A stretch of 5,936 nt of DNA from the NCBI GenBank assembly GCA_016919605.1, contig JACXTQ010000007.1, positions 1-5,936 of the forward strand, written 5' to 3'. The stretch is from Methylovulum sp. (GTDB lineage: Bacteria > Pseudomonadota > Gammaproteobacteria > Methylococcales > Methylomonadaceae). This document shows positions 4,910-5,936 of the stretch, piece by piece. Numbering within the stretch: position 1 is the stretch's first letter; each line of letters opens with the position of its first letter. Made by a program: the position numbers and the translations under genes. Below the pieces are notes generated by a model. The model was not told the origin of the DNA and ran no database searches. It worked only from the letters and a program-made list of their open reading frames with translations.

Positions 4910-4933
4910 GCGATAGCTTTACAAGGCTATCGC
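4910..4933. terminator. Hairpin after gnd, possible terminator
   Basis: GCGATAGC (4910-4917) and GCTATCGC (4926-4933) form a perfect 8-bp stem with an eight-base loop, 48 bases after the gnd stop. There is no T-tract on either side, so it is not a textbook intrinsic terminator. It may stabilise the 3' end of the gnd transcript or act with the next palindrome. Confidence 0.45.
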
Positions 4934-4962
4934 CAAATAGCCAGAAGTCGTTGGAAAAAAAT

Positions 4963-5026
4963 GTGTTGAATTGTTTGATTTAACTAAAAATAAATCATTT
5001 ACTTTTTATTGGGGCCAATTCAACAC
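4963..5026. repeat. Nested palindrome between gnd and zwf
   Basis: GTGTTGAATTG (4963-4973) and CAATTCAACAC (5016-5026) are perfect 11-bp inverted copies around 42 AT-rich bases. Inside, TGATTTA (4976-4982) and TAAATCA (4991-4997) make a second stem, followed by TTTACTTTTTATT. The inner stem plus T-rich tail could terminate gnd transcription weakly. The outer arms could alternatively be the ends of a tiny repeat element or a regulator site for zwf. Confidence 0.55.
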
Positions 5027-5152
5027 CTACCTTGGCGAAAGTATTGCTTGTCATTCCCAGCAAATACCCCCTTACTGTTTTGCCTGTGATGATAGGTACG
5101 CCGCCCCGTGCAGATCATCGGCCCTTTAACCTTATCGGCACTTAAAAATCCT
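5027..5152 (+). promoter_or_regulatory. zwf upstream region, no clear signals
   Basis: This is the stretch between the nested palindrome and zwf. TTGTCA (5048-5053) could be a -35 box, but nothing close to TATAAT lies 16-18 bases downstream. No Shine-Dalgarno sequence precedes ATG 5153. The zwf frame stays open back to 5096, with a GTG at 5108, so a longer N-terminus is formally possible but unlikely. Confidence 0.3.
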
Positions 5153-5936
5153 ATGAAAGCAGAACCCTGTACTTATGTTATTTTCGGTGCCACTGGCAAC
5201 CTGTCCCGCATTAAGTTAATGCCCGCGCTGTACCGTCTGGATGCCGCAGGCCGTTTGCCTGACGGCACACGGATTTTGGCGATGGGACGGCGCCCTTGGG
5301 ATCAGCAAAAATGGCGGCAAGAAGTCTATGATATGGTGCAAGCCAAGGCCAAGGACGATTTTGATGAAGCGGTGTTCCAACGCTTTAGCGACCGCCTGCA
5401 TTATCATCAAGGCGATATTAGCCAACCCGAATGCTATTCGGGCTTGGCGGACACGCTGGTGCAAAAAGAGTTTTCGCAAAACATCGCCTTTTATCTGTCA
5501 ATTAGTCCGGCGGACTTTGGCCCGGTGATGAGTATGTTAAGCGCTAACCAGTTGTTTATTGAAGAAAGCGGTTGGCGGCGGGTGATTATTGAAAAACCAT
5601 TCGGTTATGATCTGGACAGCGCCCAAGCCTTGCAGAAGCGGATTAGCCAGTATTTGGCGGAACAGCAAATCTACCGCATTGACCATTATCTGGGCAAAGG
5701 CATGGTGCAGAATGTGTTGGTGTTCCGTTTCGCCAATGTCATGTTGGAGCCCTTGTGGAACCGCAATTACATCGACCATATCCAAATCACCCACTCGGAA
5801 AGCATCGGCATAGACAGCCGTGGCGACTATTACAATGGTGCCGGAGCCTTACGGGATATGTTGCAAAGCCATTTGCTGCAATTGTTGACTTTGGTCACTA
5901 TGGAGCCACCCGTGTCTATGGAAGCCGAATCCTTGC
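5153..5936 (+). CDS. zwf: Glucose-6-phosphate dehydrogenase, 5' part (cut by window edge)
   Basis: This is the first enzyme of the oxidative pentose phosphate and Entner-Doudoroff routes: glucose 6-phosphate plus NAD(P)+ gives 6-phosphogluconolactone. The visible 261 codons are about half of the usual ~490. The Rossmann domain begins TYVIFGATGNLSRIKLMPAL (7-26), with the dinucleotide-binding GATGNL at 12-17. EKPFG (147-151) and RIDHYLGK (175-182) are the substrate and active-site signatures. RDMLQSH (234-240) supplies a second histidine. Asp177, His178 and His240 fall at the same numbers as the catalytic residues of the Leuconostoc mesenteroides enzyme. ATG 5153 places GATGNL at the normal distance from the N-terminus, although no ribosome binding site is evident. 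The frame is open to the last base. Its product, after lactone hydrolysis, is the substrate of the upstream gnd. Confidence 0.96.
   Translation, partial: MKAEPCTYVIFGATGNLSRIKLMPALYRLDAAGRLPDGTRILAMGRRPWDQQKWRQEVYDMVQAKAKDDFDEAVFQRFSDRLHYHQGDISQPECYSGLADTLVQKEFSQNIAFYLSISPADFGPVMSMLSANQLFIEESGWRRVIIEKPFGYDLDSAQALQKRISQYLAEQQIYRIDHYLGKGMVQNVLVFRFANVMLEPLWNRNYIDHIQITHSESIGIDSRGDYYNGAGALRDMLQSHLLQLLTLVTMEPPVSMEAESL

Overview
The window looks like chromosomal DNA of a mid-GC gammaproteobacterium. The evidence is a 6-phosphogluconate dehydrogenase gene followed by a glucose-6-phosphate dehydrogenase gene, an IS982-type element, and several families of short palindromic repeats. A methanotroph or related methylotroph (Methylococcales-like) would fit, since these two enzymes run oxidative sugar-phosphate cycling there. 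This is an inference from gene content and sequence style, not a firm assignment.

Layout. Positions 1-223 are repeat-rich: a short palindrome, two copies of a 23-bp direct repeat, and a REP-like inverted repeat. At 275-612 lies a toxin-antitoxin remnant: an intact UPF0175-type antitoxin overlapped by ATGA with a PIN-domain (DUF3368-like) toxin that stops after 29 codons. An AT-rich accessory segment begins right after the toxin stub. It carries a minus-strand gene of unknown function, with its own terminator at 605-658, split by a complete 995-bp IS982-family element (1233-2227). Removing the element and one copy of its 7-bp target duplication restores a continuous 188-codon frame. That frame has a good start and ribosome binding site at 2245-2257, and the predicted product is exported and possibly a lipoprotein. 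An XRE-type regulator (2534-2926) sits divergently beside it, so the two may have been a regulator-target pair before the insertion.

Positions 2927-3412 hold no ordinary gene. They contain a perfect TATAAT, a doubtful 39-codon ORF, a 196-bp MITE-like element with perfect 30-bp inverted ends (3055-3250), and the leader of gnd with a 10-bp direct repeat.

The right half is core metabolism. gnd (3413-4861) is complete and zwf (5153 to the window end) is cut by the window edge after 261 codons. Zwf oxidises glucose 6-phosphate with NAD(P)+ to the lactone; after lactone hydrolysis Gnd converts 6-phosphogluconate to ribulose 5-phosphate, CO2 and NADPH. The 291-bp gap between them contains two palindromes.

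The most notable observations are the base-exact reconstruction of the IS-disrupted gene, the severed toxin gene beside its intact antitoxin, and the layered palindromes around gnd. No complete, clearly new multi-gene system is visible. The best candidate for something undescribed is the disrupted exported protein with its divergent regulator.
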